Assembly: GCA_027457205.1 (NCBI GenBank)
Contig: DAIDTM010000420.1
Coordinates: 1-13,969 of the forward strand
DNA: 13,969 nt
Source of the DNA: Anaerolineae bacterium
Lineage (GTDB): Bacteria > Chloroflexota > Anaerolineae > UBA4142
Reading direction: 5' to 3'
Positions 12,726 to 13,969 of this stretch are shown here, piece by piece. The notes below the pieces were generated by a model. That model was not told the DNA's origin, made no database searches, and saw only the letters and a list, made by a program, of their open reading frames with translations. The position numbers and the translations under genes are program-made. Position 1 is the first letter of the stretch. Each line of letters opens with the position of its first letter.

Positions 12726-13307
12726 ATGTCTGTTCGCCACGCCGTGCTTGGTCTGCTCGCTCAACACCCGCGACACGGGTACGAATTGCGCGCGGCATTT
12801 GAAGCGGTCGTCGGCGGCGAGGAGAATTGGGATGTCAAGCCGGCACAAATTTACAGTACGCTCGCGCGGTTGGAAAAGAGCCAGCTGGTCGCCGAAGAAT
12901 CTGTGGGGCAAGATGGAGGACCGGAAAAACGCGTTTACACGATCACACCCGCGGGGCGCACCGCGCTCCTCGAATGGTTTGCCACCGGCATCGAACACGA
13001 ACATCAGCGCGACGAGTTCTTCATCAAGCTGATGCTCAGTCTGGTGTCGGGCGAAGCGAATCCGCGCGCGCTCTTGCAAACTCAGCGCAACCAACTGTAT
13101 CAAGAAATGCACGCCGTCACCACGCAGCGCAATCGCCTGAATCCGAAAACCGAACTGGCGAGAATCCTGCTGCTCGACAAGGCGATCATGCACCTGGAAG
13201 CCGACTTGCGCTGGATCGATATGGCTGAAGGACGGCTCGATGAGGTCAAGCGGCAACCGCTGCCGGAGCCGGAAACAAAGCCGCGCGGAAGACCCAGGAA
13301 AATTTAG
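12726..13307 (+). CDS. PadR-family transcriptional regulator with AT-hook-like tail
   Basis: A 193-residue regulator of the long PadR/Vir-like class. The N-terminal winged helix is clear: SVRHAVLGLLAQHPRHGYELR, then KPAQIYSTLARLEKSQLV (the recognition helix region) and a wing ending KRVYTITPAGR. Residues about 90-175 form a helical dimerisation domain. The last residues are KPRGRPRKI, containing the PRGRP core of an AT-hook minor-groove binding motif (R187-P190), which is unusual for PadR proteins. ATG at 12726 is chosen because it starts the family domain; the frame is open back to the TTG at 12642, but that is the -35 box. PadR proteins usually repress an adjacent exporter, which fits the ABC gene downstream. 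The inducer is unknown. The ribosome binding site is weak (AAAGG). Confidence 0.9.
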   Translation: MSVRHAVLGLLAQHPRHGYELRAAFEAVVGGEENWDVKPAQIYSTLARLEKSQLVAEESVGQDGGPEKRVYTITPAGRTALLEWFATGIEHEHQRDEFFIKLMLSLVSGEANPRALLQTQRNQLYQEMHAVTTQRNRLNPKTELARILLLDKAIMHLEADLRWIDMAEGRLDEVKRQPLPEPETKPRGRPRKI

Positions 13308-13365
13308 GATTTCAGATTTATGATTTAGGATTTGCCGGTTGCCACAAAATCTGAAATCATAAATC
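13301..13365. repeat. Modular palindrome, GATTTnn heptamer family
   Basis: Five tandem heptamers, AATTTAG, GATTTCA, GATTTAT, GATTTAG, GATTTGC (13301-13335), are followed by three reverse-complement heptamers, CAAAATC, TGAAATC, ATAAATC (13345-13365). Together they can form a roughly 20-bp hairpin with a few mismatches. The first heptamer supplies the last padR codon and its TAG stop (13305-13307). The element lies between padR and the ribosome binding site (AGGAG, 13371-13375) of the ABC ATPase gene. It is AT-rich against its surroundings. Confidence 0.75.
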
Positions 13366-13380
13366 AAAATAGGAGTCTAA

Positions 13381-13969
13381 ATGTCTCTCGTTCAGGCAGA
13401 GAAATTAACGAAAGTGTACGGCAAGGGCGATACCGCCGTCGTCGCGCTCGATCACGTCAATCTGACGGTGAATATGGGCGAGTTCGTCGCGGTAATGGGA
13501 CCGAGTGGCTGCGGCAAATCGACGCTGTTGCACCTGCTCGGTGGATTAGACCGTCCCACGGAAGGAAGCGTGAGCATCGATGGTCAACCGGTTGCCAAGA
13601 TGTCCGACAACGCGATCACGCAGCTGCGCCGCCGGAAAATCGGATTCGTGTTTCAATTCTTCAACCTCATTCCGATTCTCTCGTCGGTCGAAAACGTCGC
13701 GCTGCCGCTGCTGCTTGACGGCAAGAACAGCGCGCAGGCGAAACAAAAAGCAACCGAGTGGCTGCGCAAGGTCGGACTGGGCGACCGGCTGGGCAATCGC
13801 CCCGACCAGTTATCGGCGGGGCAGCAACAGCGCGTGGCGATTGCGCGTGCGCTGATTACAGACCCGATGCTCGTTCTCGCCGACGAGCCGACCGGGAACT
13901 TGGATTCGCGCTCGTCGGATGAAATTGCCGCGCTCCTGGCACAAGTGGCGAAGGGATGGGGACGCTCCG
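13381..13969 (+). CDS. ABC transporter ATPase, MacB/LolD (lipoprotein/antimicrobial export) type, partial
   Basis: The first 196 residues of an ATPase open to the window edge. Walker A is GPSGCGKST (40-48), the Q-loop is FVFQFFNLIPILSSVENVALPL, the signature is LSAGQQQR and Walker B is MLVLADEPTGNLDS. The ALDHVNLTV start, LLGGLDRPTEG and FNLIP.L...ENV.LPL pattern mark the MacB/LolD/FtsE-like export group rather than sugar-import ATPases, so this is probably not the missing ugp ATPase. The signature has Ala in place of the usual first Gly (LSGGQ), a tolerated variant. It likely shares a transcript with padR (73 bp between, filled by a palindrome) and should be followed by a FtsX-like permease outside the window. 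AGGAG is 5 bp before the ATG. Confidence 0.93.
   Translation, partial: MSLVQAEKLTKVYGKGDTAVVALDHVNLTVNMGEFVAVMGPSGCGKSTLLHLLGGLDRPTEGSVSIDGQPVAKMSDNAITQLRRRKIGFVFQFFNLIPILSSVENVALPLLLDGKNSAQAKQKATEWLRKVGLGDRLGNRPDQLSAGQQQRVAIARALITDPMLVLADEPTGNLDSRSSDEIAALLAQVAKGWGRS

Noticed and set aside
13381..13969. The ABC ATPase as the missing energy subunit of the ugp transporter
   Set aside because: Its motifs are of the MacB/LolD export group, and it lies behind a PadR regulator with its own promoter, so a separate exporter is far more likely.

Overview
The window is about 14 kb of high-GC bacterial DNA. The aldehyde ferredoxin oxidoreductase gene reaches roughly 65-73% GC in places, while a clearly AT-richer patch lies at about 4300-4900. 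It suggests a Chloroflexota (Anaerolineae-like) genome or metagenomic contig. That rests on a glycerol-3-phosphate-type ABC locus without its own ATPase, lipoproteins with Ala/Pro/Thr-rich tethers, and intergenic palindromes of a kind I associate with that group. No 16S or marker tree is available here, so the placement is an inference.

Layout, left to right. (1) 1-180: the 3' end of rsmG, whose last codons contain the -35 box of the next promoter. (2) 240-1408: an arsenic module, arsR (ArsR/SmtB repressor with unusual cysteines), an intrinsic terminator, a second copy of the ArsR-type operator, then arsM (arsenite methyltransferase). (3) 1430-2656, minus strand: recF, convergent with arsM across a palindrome that holds both stop codons. 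(4) 2657-2816: back-to-back promoters for recF and for hicB-hicA, a toxin-antitoxin pair at 2817-3265. A C-terminal scrap of a DUF5615/PIN-like protein follows. (5) 3411-5103: a lower-GC patch coding for an unrecognised lipoprotein and a small, very Cys-rich secreted protein that ends in a strong terminator. (6) 5346-7229: a stand-alone tungsten/molybdenum aldehyde ferredoxin oxidoreductase (AOR) family gene with its own promoter. (7) 7316-12619: a ugp-like locus, ugpA-ugpE, a zinc-free quinone oxidoreductase, ugpB and a lipoprotein glycerophosphodiester phosphodiesterase. It would hydrolyse glycerophosphodiesters outside the membrane and import glycerol 3-phosphate or the intact diester, powered by an ATPase encoded elsewhere. 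(8) 12726-13969: a PadR regulator with an AT-hook-like tail, followed by a MacB/LolD-type ABC ATPase that runs off the end of the window.

Three patterns cut across the genes. Six of seven predicted promoters carry a TGn extended -10 element. Four gene boundaries carry palindromes whose arms are themselves tandem 7- or 8-base units, read forward on one side and reverse-complemented on the other. The arsenic module carries two copies of one 24-bp dyad, one at the arsR promoter and one between the arsR terminator and arsM. I found no complete new multi-gene defence or biosynthetic system. The best candidates for new biology are the modular palindromes, the twin-operator arsR-arsM arrangement with its non-canonical ArsR cysteines, and the lipoprotein/Cys-rich protein pair.
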